The translations under genes and the position numbers were made by a program. A stretch of 64,000 bases of DNA from positions 124,001-188,000 of the forward strand of contig NZ_CAJVCE010000007.1 of the NCBI RefSeq assembly GCF_910594985.1, in the 5' to 3' direction. Shown here in pieces: positions 51,679-59,709 of this stretch (positions are counted from its first letter, which is position 1; every line of letters begins with the position of its first letter). The notes beneath the pieces were generated by a model. It did no database searches. It was given only the letters and a program-made list of their open reading frames with translations, and was not told the DNA's origin. This DNA comes from Paenibacillus allorhizosphaerae (GTDB lineage: Bacteria > Bacillota > Bacilli > Paenibacillales > NBRC-103111).

Positions 51679-51694
51679 GTTAAAGCGCTTACAA
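51679..51694. promoter_or_regulatory. Cre-like site upstream of the jelly-roll lyase gene
   Basis: Read on the minus strand TTGTAAGCGCTTTAAC matches the core TGWAANCGNTNWCA except A for C near the end. It is about 100 bases before the ATG. Confidence 0.55.
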
Positions 51695-51796
51695 AAATAG
51701 ATTATCGCATTCCCCGTGTTTCCGATATGCCGAATCCTCACCAGTTTTTTGTGGAAATTAATGTATTTATATCCATATAAAACATGTTTTTCTTTG

Positions 51797-51982
51797 TTAT
51801 CTACGTTTGTCGAAACTTGGTTTGTCCAGCCTGATCGGCCGCTGAATCTCCGCGTAATTTTCCTCGATATCTCTCGTAATCGATTCAAGAAGATGCAGTG
51901 CCTCACGCTGTTTCTCCCCGTCGCCCATCGATTGAATCAACGATTGCAAGTAGTCGAGTCTTGTTTTCGTAACGAAACGCAT
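51797..51982 (-). CDS. Small hypothetical protein
   Basis: A 61-residue charged protein starting MRFVTKTRLDYLQSLIQSM and containing ALHLLESITRDIEENYAE; mostly helical with no membrane segment. GGGAGGAG precedes the ATG at 51982 by seven bases, which argues that it is real. I do not recognise a family with a known function. Confidence 0.6.
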   Translation of the reverse strand: MRFVTKTRLDYLQSLIQSMGDGEKQREALHLLESITRDIEENYAEIQRPIRLDKPSFDKRR

Positions 51983-52100
51983 GCCGTTCTCCTCCCGTCT
52001 TCGCAAGCTGTCTCTACCATAACGTTCGTAGACATACGCGAGTTTCAGGCATGAGACGCGCTACTAGTGCTTCGCAAGCAGCCTTCTCGGCTTTGCCTCC

Positions 52101-52157
52101 GTCCGGGCGAGACTGTATCACAAGCGGCGCATTGCGCTTATGACACAGTCGTCCGGA
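52101..52157. repeat. Long hairpin between the small gene and the TolB-like gene
   Basis: GACTGTATCA (52111-52120) pairs with TGACACAGTC (52141-52150), enclosing AAGCG paired with CGCTT; outside these, TCCGG repeats extend the structure. No T-tract follows in either direction. Possibly a terminator of unusual form, or an RNA or mobile-repeat structure. Confidence 0.6.
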
Positions 52158-52166
52158 TCGGAGCGC

Positions 52167-53723
52167 TTAATGCGCCGATTCGCGAAATCTGATGGAAATC
52201 ACTTTCTCCGTAGACGTTTCGAAGCGGATGTGGACGTTAACGCCGAATTCGCGGCCGTTCTGCACAAGCCATAGCTTGAACTGCTCTTCCGTTATACCCG
52301 CACCCGGTTTACTTCGTCCGATGTATCGATAATCCTGGATGCGTGCTTCTTTATACCGATTGGCCGTTTCCTGCATGGCCAGCCGTCCCCACTTCGCATA
52401 CGGCGGGACCGTTTCCTCCGCAATTTTCGCCGCTGTGCTCCGTGCGGATACGGCCGGTTCGTACCAAGCGAGCACCGACTCCCAGCTCCACGATTCGTAA
52501 TAGCCGGAGCCCCCGCCAATGCGGGAAATGTAGCGCTCCGCATCCGAACCGTCCACCCGTGCCGTCCACACTTCCCCGTGTTCGCGGTCCGACCGGATCC
52601 ATGTAAGCCGCCCGGAACGCGGCAAATACTGTGGACTGAAATCGCCCGTATTGACGGGAGGCGACGTCAGCTTCACTTGGCTTTGCACATGGCCTTCGGC
52701 GCCTTTGACCGATGTGTCGATGCGGTACAGCGACGGCAGCGGCCGCAGCTTCGGATCGTTGTTCCACTCGCTTTCCACCGAGCGGGAGACGATAACCGTG
52801 CGGTCATCCACCCAAGTAAGTCCGCGGTCGACATAGCCTTTCGGCGTATAGCTTTGAGGGAGAAACGAAGGCAGCGCTTTGATCCGCAGCCGCTTGTTTT
52901 GGGTTGCAACGCGCCCTTCTCCCTCGATATAGCCCAGCTCGCTTCGCTTGGGAGCCCACTTGAACCATTCTTCGTTCCGCAGCATATGACCCGCCGTATG
53001 AAAGACACGCGCATCGGAAGAAAGCAGGCAAAGCGTGTTGCTGTCCGCCGACCACGAAGCGGTCGGTTCCGCTATAAAGGCGATCCACTTCCGGTCGGGC
53101 GACCATTTGAACTGGCTTGTCGCTACAGCGAAGAAATCGTTGCTCTCCGGGGGAAGCGAGAAAAGCAGCTTCATCTTTTTCCGGTCGAGCTTCGCGTCCG
53201 CCGGCACCTTGTACAATTTCACGCCTGTCCAGCCGGTCGGGAGCAGCTGCGCATCCGACGAAACAAGGAAGCCGCTGCCGTCGGGAAGCCAGGAGAAGTT
53301 GCCGACCCCAAGCGAAACATTGACGAAGGCATCCGCCCCATCGGGGCCGACCTCGGACGTATTCAACACCCGGTCGATCTGAAAGGCAATGGTGTTCCGA
53401 TTCGGGGCCCACTCGTAATGATAGCCTGCGCCGCGGTACACCGAAAGCTGTTTATTTGAGCGCAGCGAATAAATTCGAAGCTCCCGCTGCTCTTCTTCGC
53501 CTTCCGTGTAGGCGATAAACTCTCCGTCATGCGACCATTTCGGACTCGATGCGCGGCCTTCCGATGTCAGCTGCCGTTCCTCGCCGCCTTGCTTCACCCA
53601 CAGGTGGCCTTCCCGAATGAATGCCGCTTTGGGCGATTCCGGCTCGGCATCCGCCGACGCGCCAAATCCGCAAAAAAGCATCGTGCATAATAAAACCCAA
53701 ATGACGGACCGCAACGGTTTCAT
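52167..53723 (-). CDS. Secreted TolB-like beta-propeller protein with DUF3889 domain
   Basis: A 518-residue protein with signal peptide (VLLCTMLFCGFGASADA). Six or more propeller-like repeats carry the TolB/WD40-like pattern: SSPKWSHDGEFIAYTEG, YEWAPNRNTIAFQIDR, NFSWLPDGSGFLVSS, FKWSPDRKWIAFIAE, FKWAPKRSELGYIEG, GDFSPQYLPRSGRLTWIRSD. The C-terminus (YAKWGRLAMQETANRYKEA; FKLWLVQNGREFGVNVHIRFE; KVISIRF) matches DUF3889, a small secreted domain. Function unknown; may be on the outer side of the wall. Start at ATG 53723 with AAAGGAGG. Confidence 0.8.
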   Translation of the reverse strand: MKPLRSVIWVLLCTMLFCGFGASADAEPESPKAAFIREGHLWVKQGGEERQLTSEGRASSPKWSHDGEFIAYTEGEEEQRELRIYSLRSNKQLSVYRGAGYHYEWAPNRNTIAFQIDRVLNTSEVGPDGADAFVNVSLGVGNFSWLPDGSGFLVSSDAQLLPTGWTGVKLYKVPADAKLDRKKMKLLFSLPPESNDFFAVATSQFKWSPDRKWIAFIAEPTASWSADSNTLCLLSSDARVFHTAGHMLRNEEWFKWAPKRSELGYIEGEGRVATQNKRLRIKALPSFLPQSYTPKGYVDRGLTWVDDRTVIVSRSVESEWNNDPKLRPLPSLYRIDTSVKGAEGHVQSQVKLTSPPVNTGDFSPQYLPRSGRLTWIRSDREHGEVWTARVDGSDAERYISRIGGGSGYYESWSWESVLAWYEPAVSARSTAAKIAEETVPPYAKWGRLAMQETANRYKEARIQDYRYIGRSKPGAGITEEQFKLWLVQNGREFGVNVHIRFETSTEKVISIRFRESAH

Positions 53724-53790
53724 CAGGATAAAATCCTCCTTTCGAAGATATGGTACAAGGCTATTTTTTCCTCGAAAGGCTCACACTATG

Positions 53791-53822
53791 AAAAAAAATC
53801 CCCCTGCCAAAGAAGGCAGGAG
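53791..53822 (-). terminator. Terminator read from the chrA side
   Basis: On the minus strand CCTGCC, TTCTTT and GGCAGG are followed by GGGATTTTTTTT. It lies 68 bases upstream of the TolB-like gene and downstream of chrA, so it probably ends the chrA transcript after crossing the small plus-strand gene. Confidence 0.6.
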
Positions 53823-53891
53823 GAGACGAACACTGACTTTGCAGCGTCCAATGATCACGCAGCCGATTTTTCGAAATCGGGAGCGAATTTT

Positions 53892-53900
53892 TGATATAAT
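53892..53900 (+). promoter_or_regulatory. Extended -10 promoter of the small membrane gene
   Basis: TGATATAAT at 53892-53900, about 78 bases before the ATG. No clear -35 at the usual distance. Confidence 0.5.
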
Positions 53901-53977
53901 GACGGAGTGGCGCAGCAAATTCCCGTGCGAAACTTCGGGTATGCCGACGCTGCCGCAAGCGTAGGGGGATGAACCTC

Positions 53978-54169
53978 ATGAAATGGAAAATAGCCGCTTT
54001 TATTATTATATTGCTGTTGTACCCGCTCTTTTTAAGATGGGTTCACATGACCGATCTTCGAGCGATCCCGATTATCGTACCTTATTGCTTAGCCGCCTTG
54101 TCCGTTATCATTATCTTCTCTGAAATGATCGGGGCGATTGCGGCCTTGCTGAGCAAAAAGAAATCTTAG
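53978..54169 (+). CDS. Small two-helix membrane protein
   Basis: A 63-residue protein with two hydrophobic stretches (IAAFIIILLLYPLFLRW and IIVPYCLAALSVIIIFSEMIGAIAALL) and a C-terminal KKKS. No recognised family. AGGGGG precedes the ATG at 53978 by eight bases (an ATG three codons earlier is too close). Its last four bases overlap the convergent chrA stop codon. Confidence 0.6.
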   Translation: MKWKIAAFIIILLLYPLFLRWVHMTDLRAIPIIVPYCLAALSVIIIFSEMIGAIAALLSKKKS

Positions 54170-55350
54170 CCCGCAAGCGCACCGCCCGCAGCCCCGACCA
54201 GCACGACAACCCATGGCGGGAGTTTCCATAACGTCAGCATGCCGTACATCAGCAGCACGAGTGCAAAATCGGTCGGCCTCGAAACGGCGCTAATCCAAAT
54301 AGGCTGATACAAAGCGGCAAGCAAAATACCGACCACTGCCGCGTTTACGCCGATTAAAGCACCCTGGATGCGCGGATTGCTCCTCCAGGCGTTCCAAAAC
54401 GGGAGCGCACCGACAATGAGCAAAAAGGCCGGCAAGAAAATCGCCACTGTGGCAATAAGAGCTCCGGACAAGCCTCCGGCGACGGCTCCCAAATAGGCGG
54501 CGAATGTAAATAGCGGCCCAGGTATCGCTTGCGCGGCGCCGTATCCCGCAAGAAACTGCTCTTTCGACACCCACCCGGCCGGCACGACCTCCCGCTCCAG
54601 CAGAGGCAAGACAACGTGTCCGCCGCCGAAGACAAGCGACCCGGAGCGGTAAAAGCTGTCGAACATTCGAACCCAATCGGGCGCTCCCCACCGAACGGCC
54701 AGCGGCAAACAGGCAAGCAGCAGCACGAACAGCGCAAGGCATGCGATTGCGGTCGATTTATTGACCGTAACCGGAGCCGCAGCGACCGGAGCGTCATTGC
54801 GGCTTTTATACAGGAAAACGCCGACGAGACCGGCCAACGCGATGAGCAGCACTTGGCTGAGCGCCGTTTGCCACAGCAGAGCGACCGCCGCAGTCCCTAT
54901 GGCGATCGCGCCACGAGACGGTCCTGCCGCAAGCTTCTGCCCCATTCCCCATACCGCCTGCGCCACAATGGCGACCGCTACCAGCTTCAGACCGTGCATC
55001 CATCCGGCCGCTTCAAACCCCCAACCCTGCATCAGATACGCAAAGACGACCAGCGCGATAACGGACGGAAGCGTAAAGCCGAGCCATGCCGTCACGCCTC
55101 CCGTTAAACCTGCGCGAAGCAGCCCGATGCCGATTCCAACCTGGCTGCTCGACGGCCCAGGAAGAAATTGGCACAACGCGACGAGATCCGCGTAATCCCG
55201 TTCGCCGATCCAGCGGCGCCGCACAACGTATTCCTCATGAAAATAACCCAAATGGGCGACAGGCCCGCCAAAAGAAGTCAAACCAAGCCTCACGGATACT
55301 TTAAGCACTTCCAACAACGATTTCCATTTCACAGGTACGGGCATATACAC
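54166..55350 (-). CDS. chrA: Chromate transporter family protein
   Basis: A 394-residue CHR-superfamily membrane protein with two repeats: FGGPVAHLGYF..ERDYADLVALCQFLPGPSSSQVGIGIG in the first and FGGGHVVLPLLEREVVPAGWVSKEQFLAGYGAAQAIPGPLFTFAAYLG in the second (as spans). About 10-12 helices. Such proteins export chromate, or other anions, in bacteria that have no chromate exposure as well. Start at GTG 55350 (AAAGGA six bases upstream) or ATG 55344. Convergent with the small membrane gene. Confidence 0.9.
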   Translation of the reverse strand: MYMPVPVKWKSLLEVLKVSVRLGLTSFGGPVAHLGYFHEEYVVRRRWIGERDYADLVALCQFLPGPSSSQVGIGIGLLRAGLTGGVTAWLGFTLPSVIALVVFAYLMQGWGFEAAGWMHGLKLVAVAIVAQAVWGMGQKLAAGPSRGAIAIGTAAVALLWQTALSQVLLIALAGLVGVFLYKSRNDAPVAAAPVTVNKSTAIACLALFVLLLACLPLAVRWGAPDWVRMFDSFYRSGSLVFGGGHVVLPLLEREVVPAGWVSKEQFLAGYGAAQAIPGPLFTFAAYLGAVAGGLSGALIATVAIFLPAFLLIVGALPFWNAWRSNPRIQGALIGVNAAVVGILLAALYQPIWISAVSRPTDFALVLLMYGMLTLWKLPPWVVVLVGAAGGALAG

Positions 55351-55441
55351 ATTCAGTCCTTTGCATCCGCTAGTTTCATATAGGCAAACGTAACATACGC
55401 GTGCCAGAGAAGTAAACGATTCATTGCTTCTTTACATAAAA

Positions 55442-55476
55442 AATAAGAGCGGAATCGTCAGATCCCGCTCTTATTG
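55442..55476 (-). terminator. Terminator of the export operon
   Basis: AATAAGAGCGG, a short loop and CCGCTCTTATT form an 11-bp stem ten bases after the stop codon of the 752-residue protein gene; A and T runs on the two sides allow either direction. Confidence 0.8.
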
Positions 55477-55485
55477 ACCTTGCCG

Positions 55486-57744
55486 CTATTGCTGCAGCTT
55501 GGTCACAAGCCGTTTGGCCGTACCGGTAGCCGTCTGCATCGTTTCGTATACATTCACGGTGATCGGATAGCTGAATTGATCCGACTTGATCTCCGTAAAG
55601 TCGAACGTTTGTATGCCGTTCACCAGCTTATTGGTGCCCTGAAGCGTTTGGGTCATGCTGCCGAGCACCCTGTTCTCTTTATCGACAAGCTCGAATTCCA
55701 GCGAAGAGAACGAGTCGTCCACCAGCACTTTCGCATCTTTGGCGATGTCCAGGTTCATTCGCAGCTTATACGAATATTTGCCGCCGGTATAGTAGGTCGC
55801 CAAATCCCAATTTAGGATGTTAACCGTGTACGGATAGAGCGATACTTTGCCCGACATTAGAGGCGTATCCTCATCGGTGGAATGAACGGCCACCTGATAG
55901 GCGGCAATCGGAAGCTTCAGCTTGCTTGAGCTCGTTTCCTCCAATATGCTCAGCTTGAAAGTGCCTTTCGCCGATGGCGGCATCAAATAGGAGTAGCTGT
56001 ACACGTAAGCCGACTGTGGAATCAGCTGCTGCAGCGCGGTTGTCTGTCTCGCACCGGGATACGATGTGCCTGCGGCGTCCTGCATCTCCGTAGAGAAATT
56101 CGGAAGATCCAGCGTCTTCGTGCTGTTGTTCAGGAATTTGAACTTGGCTACAACCGTTTGATACCCGTTCTGCGCGTTCGTATGCGAAGTCAGTTCCACG
56201 AGAGATACTTCCAAGTTGGAATCGATCGTGTTATTGTCCGGCGTGAACGCCATCGGTTGGCCGATTTCGTAGTTACCGGCCGATGCGAGGCCGCTGCCGG
56301 CGGTCAATCCGGCATCCAGGTCTACGGCAATGACCGGAACGCCGCTCGCTTGCGTCGAAGTTCCGCTCGACTGCGAACTATTGGTACTCGCATTGGTGCT
56401 CGAATTGGTATTCGCATTGGAACTTGTGCTTGTATTGCTGCTCGTATTGGAATTCGTATTCGAGGTTGATCCTGTCGTCCCCGTTCCCGATGTCGAAGTG
56501 GAAGACGACGATGTCTTCTGATCCGACGTTTGCGTCGATTTCGTTTCCGAAATAAAAAATTCGTACGTTCCGGAGACGACTTCATCTGGGAGCTCCACAA
56601 TAAACTGATATGTCGCCGTTTTGCCCGCCACCAAATATTTATCCGTATCCACGACGGTTTCCGTTGCGAGCGAGATGGCCTGCTCCTTTGATACGAGAAT
56701 ACCCGTCAAAGCCGGATTGGCGATCGTCCGTTTGCCGTCGTTATGCAGTTCCGCCGTAACCAGCGCTTGCCGTTTACCGGATTGGTTGATTTCCTCCGCT
56801 TTCGTGACCGCAATCGAGACCCCTTGCTTCCCTACGCTGTTGAAAGAGCCTTTTTCGCCCAATTTTACGTATTGAAACAGCGATCCCAAATCGATCTTGC
56901 CGAGGTTCGTGACGGCTGCGTCGTTTTTGTTCATATCCAGCGTAAGCTTCTCGAGCTCAGGCTGCGTTTCCAGCGTTGCCGTAAGCAGCAGATCGGTAGT
57001 GGTAGCTCCGTCCACCTGCGAGCTCTCCACGGTCGACGCTTTTAACGGGAATGTTTTTCCGCCGCCCACATTGAGCCCATAGTTCAGATTGGCCGGATTC
57101 CAGTTGTCGGTTCCCGACACTTTCACTTTCGTCTGCAGCGTAATTTTCCACTGATTATCGCTCGGGATCGCGAATGCTTTTACGGCTTGCACGGATACGA
57201 ATGTATTCCCCGTGTAGCTCTCGTCCGCATCGGTCAAGTTAAACACGAACTGATGATCGTTTTGCTGGAACGAGATCGCTTTCTGTACCGAAAGCGCGCC
57301 GATGTCGGCATTTCCGCGGCTTCGGTCGAAAAAGTCCACCAGCAGTTCATCGGATGTCAGACCCGGAGCCAGCTTGGCGATAAAAGCGTAAGACTTCGAC
57401 GTTCCCGGTTGGACCACGGCGTCGGCCTTTTCGCTCAGGCTAGCGTAGTAGCTTCTGCCGTCGCTTGTCATGACTTTGACGCCGTAGTTGTTGAAGTTCA
57501 GCGCGGTTTCGCTGTCGTTGTTGAGCATGACGCGGAACTGCATTGACTGGCTGTCCGTTCCTTTGGACAAGGCGACTTCTTCCAGCGTAAAGTAGGCGGA
57601 GCCGTTTACGAACACGCCTTCTTTGCCCGCATAGGAAACGCCGGGAACCAGATTGTACGCGAGCATGCAGATTAATGTGAACACAAGAGCAATGGCCGTA
57701 TATTTCATGCGGTTATGTTTGCGGTTGCTTCGTTCCAGATTCAA
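55486..57744 (-). CDS. Large extracellular protein with Ser/Thr/Asn-rich linker
   Basis: A 752-residue protein. It begins MNLERSNRKHNR, then a signal or anchor helix (YTAIALVFTLICMLAYNLVPGVSYA). Two large strand-rich regions (about 40-410 and 475-752) are separated by a linker of Ser, Thr, Asn and Gly from about 415 to 470. The regions contain repeats of the form EVALSKGTDSQSMQFRVMLNNDSETALNF, QPGTSKSYAFIAKL, and YKLRMNLDIAKDAKVLVDDSF, resembling Ig-like folds (FxxxxxxNN...xxxYxVxV). No named domain was recognised. TTG start with AAGGAGG eight bases upstream. Fourth gene of the export operon, 46 bases after the permease stop codon. Confidence 0.7.
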   Translation of the reverse strand: MNLERSNRKHNRMKYTAIALVFTLICMLAYNLVPGVSYAGKEGVFVNGSAYFTLEEVALSKGTDSQSMQFRVMLNNDSETALNFNNYGVKVMTSDGRSYYASLSEKADAVVQPGTSKSYAFIAKLAPGLTSDELLVDFFDRSRGNADIGALSVQKAISFQQNDHQFVFNLTDADESYTGNTFVSVQAVKAFAIPSDNQWKITLQTKVKVSGTDNWNPANLNYGLNVGGGKTFPLKASTVESSQVDGATTTDLLLTATLETQPELEKLTLDMNKNDAAVTNLGKIDLGSLFQYVKLGEKGSFNSVGKQGVSIAVTKAEEINQSGKRQALVTAELHNDGKRTIANPALTGILVSKEQAISLATETVVDTDKYLVAGKTATYQFIVELPDEVVSGTYEFFISETKSTQTSDQKTSSSSTSTSGTGTTGSTSNTNSNTSSNTSTSSNANTNSSTNASTNSSQSSGTSTQASGVPVIAVDLDAGLTAGSGLASAGNYEIGQPMAFTPDNNTIDSNLEVSLVELTSHTNAQNGYQTVVAKFKFLNNSTKTLDLPNFSTEMQDAAGTSYPGARQTTALQQLIPQSAYVYSYSYLMPPSAKGTFKLSILEETSSSKLKLPIAAYQVAVHSTDEDTPLMSGKVSLYPYTVNILNWDLATYYTGGKYSYKLRMNLDIAKDAKVLVDDSFSSLEFELVDKENRVLGSMTQTLQGTNKLVNGIQTFDFTEIKSDQFSYPITVNVYETMQTATGTAKRLVTKLQQ

Positions 57745-57790
57745 GGGGAGTACCTCCTTATTTATGTCCTCTCATGCAAGCGATGTGCGT

Positions 57791-58969
57791 TTAATCGGTG
57801 CGCAGCGCGTCAATCGGACGCAGCTTGGATGCTTTGTTGGCTGGATAAAGACCGAACACAATGCCCACGCCCACCGAAAATAAAAAGGCGTAAAAACTAA
57901 TGTCCCACGAGATGACGGTAAGCTGCTTCGAATTGAAATGCGGCCACGCCATCGAAAGTCCGACGCCGAGCATGAGCCCGATCAACCCGCCGAGTCCGCT
58001 GATGACGACGGCTTCCACCAAAAACTGCATCAATATGTTTTTTCGTTTGGCGCCGATCGATTTCCGTATCCCGATCTCCCGCGTTCGTTCCGTCACCGTC
58101 ACAAGCATAATGTTCATGATGCCGATCCCGCCAACCAAAAGCGAGATGCAGGCGACGGCGACGAGCTGGCCTGTCAACGTGCTCGAAGCTTCTTTCCGCG
58201 CTTCCACCAGCGAGTCCTGGTTCATGATACGGAAACCGTTGCTGCTTTTGAATTTCATCGTCAAATAATTAGTGAACGTCGATTGGGCTAACGAAATTTG
58301 GTCTTTGCTCGACGCTTCGATATAGGTCGTCCGGATGTTGCCCATCCCCAGCTGTCGCTGCGCCGTCGGCAGCGGGACAATGATCGATTCGTCGACGGAT
58401 GCGCCTCCCATGCCACTGCTGCCTTTTGTTTTCAGCGTTCCGATGACCGTATACTCGAAGCCTTTAATATTGATCCGCTTGTCGATCGGGTCGGTTCCGC
58501 CGAACAGTTCCGACACAACGGTGCTTCCAAGTACGGCGACGTTTGTACGGAAGCTGAGATCCGATTCGGATAGAAACCTTCCCGACGCCAACTGATTTTT
58601 GGTGATCGAGGCATAGCGGTCGTTCGTCCCGACAATCGAATACGATTCCTGCGTCCTGTCGTACTTTACGTTGCTCGAGGAGGTGACGGCCGGCGCAATA
58701 TAATTAAATTCCGGCAGCTGTTCAATCTCCATCACTTCATCGTAGTCCAGCTGGGTGGCCCGTCCCTGTCCGAGGATATTGACCGTCAGCAGATTGGTGC
58801 CGAGATTTTCGTACTGCTTCTCGATTTGAGCGGAAGTCCCCCGTCCGATCGACACGAGGGTCACGACGGAAGCAACCCCGATAATTACGCCGAGCATGGT
58901 GAGCAACGTTCTCATCCAGTTGCCGGTCACCGTTTTGAGCGCCATGCTCATTAATTCAGACGCTCTCAT
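57791..58969 (-). CDS. MacB-like ABC transporter permease
   Basis: A 392-residue FtsX/MacB family permease: an N-terminal helix (MRTLLTMLGVIIGVASVVTLVSIG), a large extracellular MacB core domain (about 40-265, with LGTNLLTVNILGQG, VAVLGSTVVSELFGG, YTVIGTLKTKGSSG), and three C-terminal helices (LVAVACISLLVGGIGIMNIMLVTVTERTREIGIRKSIGAKRKNI as a span, FLVEAVVISGLGGLIGLMLGV, FLFSVGVGIVFGLYPA). The ATG overlaps the ATPase stop codon. Works with the ATPase and the adaptor. Confidence 0.93.
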   Translation of the reverse strand: MRASELMSMALKTVTGNWMRTLLTMLGVIIGVASVVTLVSIGRGTSAQIEKQYENLGTNLLTVNILGQGRATQLDYDEVMEIEQLPEFNYIAPAVTSSSNVKYDRTQESYSIVGTNDRYASITKNQLASGRFLSESDLSFRTNVAVLGSTVVSELFGGTDPIDKRINIKGFEYTVIGTLKTKGSSGMGGASVDESIIVPLPTAQRQLGMGNIRTTYIEASSKDQISLAQSTFTNYLTMKFKSSNGFRIMNQDSLVEARKEASSTLTGQLVAVACISLLVGGIGIMNIMLVTVTERTREIGIRKSIGAKRKNILMQFLVEAVVISGLGGLIGLMLGVGLSMAWPHFNSKQLTVISWDISFYAFLFSVGVGIVFGLYPANKASKLRPIDALRTD

Positions 58970-59685
58970 GCGTGCACCTCCGTCAAAGGAGCGGATGGGA
59001 CAGTGTCGTTCCTTTTATCTCCAATAATGAGACCGTCCCGGATCGTAACGACCCGCTTCGCATGATCGGCAATATGTAGATCGTGGGTAATCAAAATGAT
59101 CGTGTTGCCCGATGCGTTCAGTTGAATCATAAGCTCCAGCACTTCTTTACCCGTCGATGAGTCCAGCGCGCCTGTCGGTTCGTCGGCAAGCAATATGGCC
59201 GGTCCGATGGCAAGCGCCCTTGCGATGGCGACACGCTGCTGCTGGCCCCCGGACAGCTCGCTCGGACGATGGTGGGACCGTTTGCCCATTCCCAGGTTTT
59301 CCAGCATGAGCATACCGCGTTCCCGTCTTTCTTTCTTCGGCATGCCTGCATAAATCATCGGAAGCTCCACGTTTTCGATTGCGGTTAGCCTCGGCAGCAA
59401 ATTAAACTGTTGGAAAATGAAGCCGATTTTGCGGTTTCGCACTTCCGCCATCTGGTCGTCTCTCAACTTCTCCGTCGCCACCCCGTCCAGCATGTACGAT
59501 CCGGATGTGGGCACATCGAGCAGCCCGATCGTATTCATCAGCGTCGATTTACCGGAGCCGCTGGGCCCTACGATCGCTATGAATTCACCCTGCTCGACGG
59601 TTAGATTGACCCCTTTCAATATTTGCATCTCTTCTACGCCGCGTTTGAAACTTTTCACGATGTCTTTTAGCTCCATCAAGCTCAT
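58966..59685 (-). CDS. MacB-like ABC transporter ATP-binding protein
   Basis: A 239-residue ABC ATPase of the LolD/MacB type. Walker [16 protein letters not shown]-loop [13 protein letters not shown], signature [16 protein letters not shown], Walker [15 protein letters not shown]-loop SSTG and H-loop ILITHD. The RNRKIGF and [15 protein letters not shown] motifs are typical of the MacB/LolD subfamily. It lies 24 bases downstream of the adaptor gene. Confidence 0.94.
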   Translation of the reverse strand: MSLMELKDIVKSFKRGVEEMQILKGVNLTVEQGEFIAIVGPSGSGKSTLMNTIGLLDVPTSGSYMLDGVATEKLRDDQMAEVRNRKIGFIFQQFNLLPRLTAIENVELPMIYAGMPKKERRERGMLMLENLGMGKRSHHRPSELSGGQQQRVAIARALAIGPAILLADEPTGALDSSTGKEVLELMIQLNASGNTIILITHDLHIADHAKRVVTIRDGLIIGDKRNDTVPSAPLTEVHA

Positions 59686-59709
59686 AACCGAGTTCCCCCT
59701 TCTCCGGCA

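Noticed and set aside
56158-56521. Plus-strand reading frames opposite the 752-residue protein linker
   Set aside because: They are reverse readings of the Ser/Thr/Asn-rich linker codons and have no start signals.
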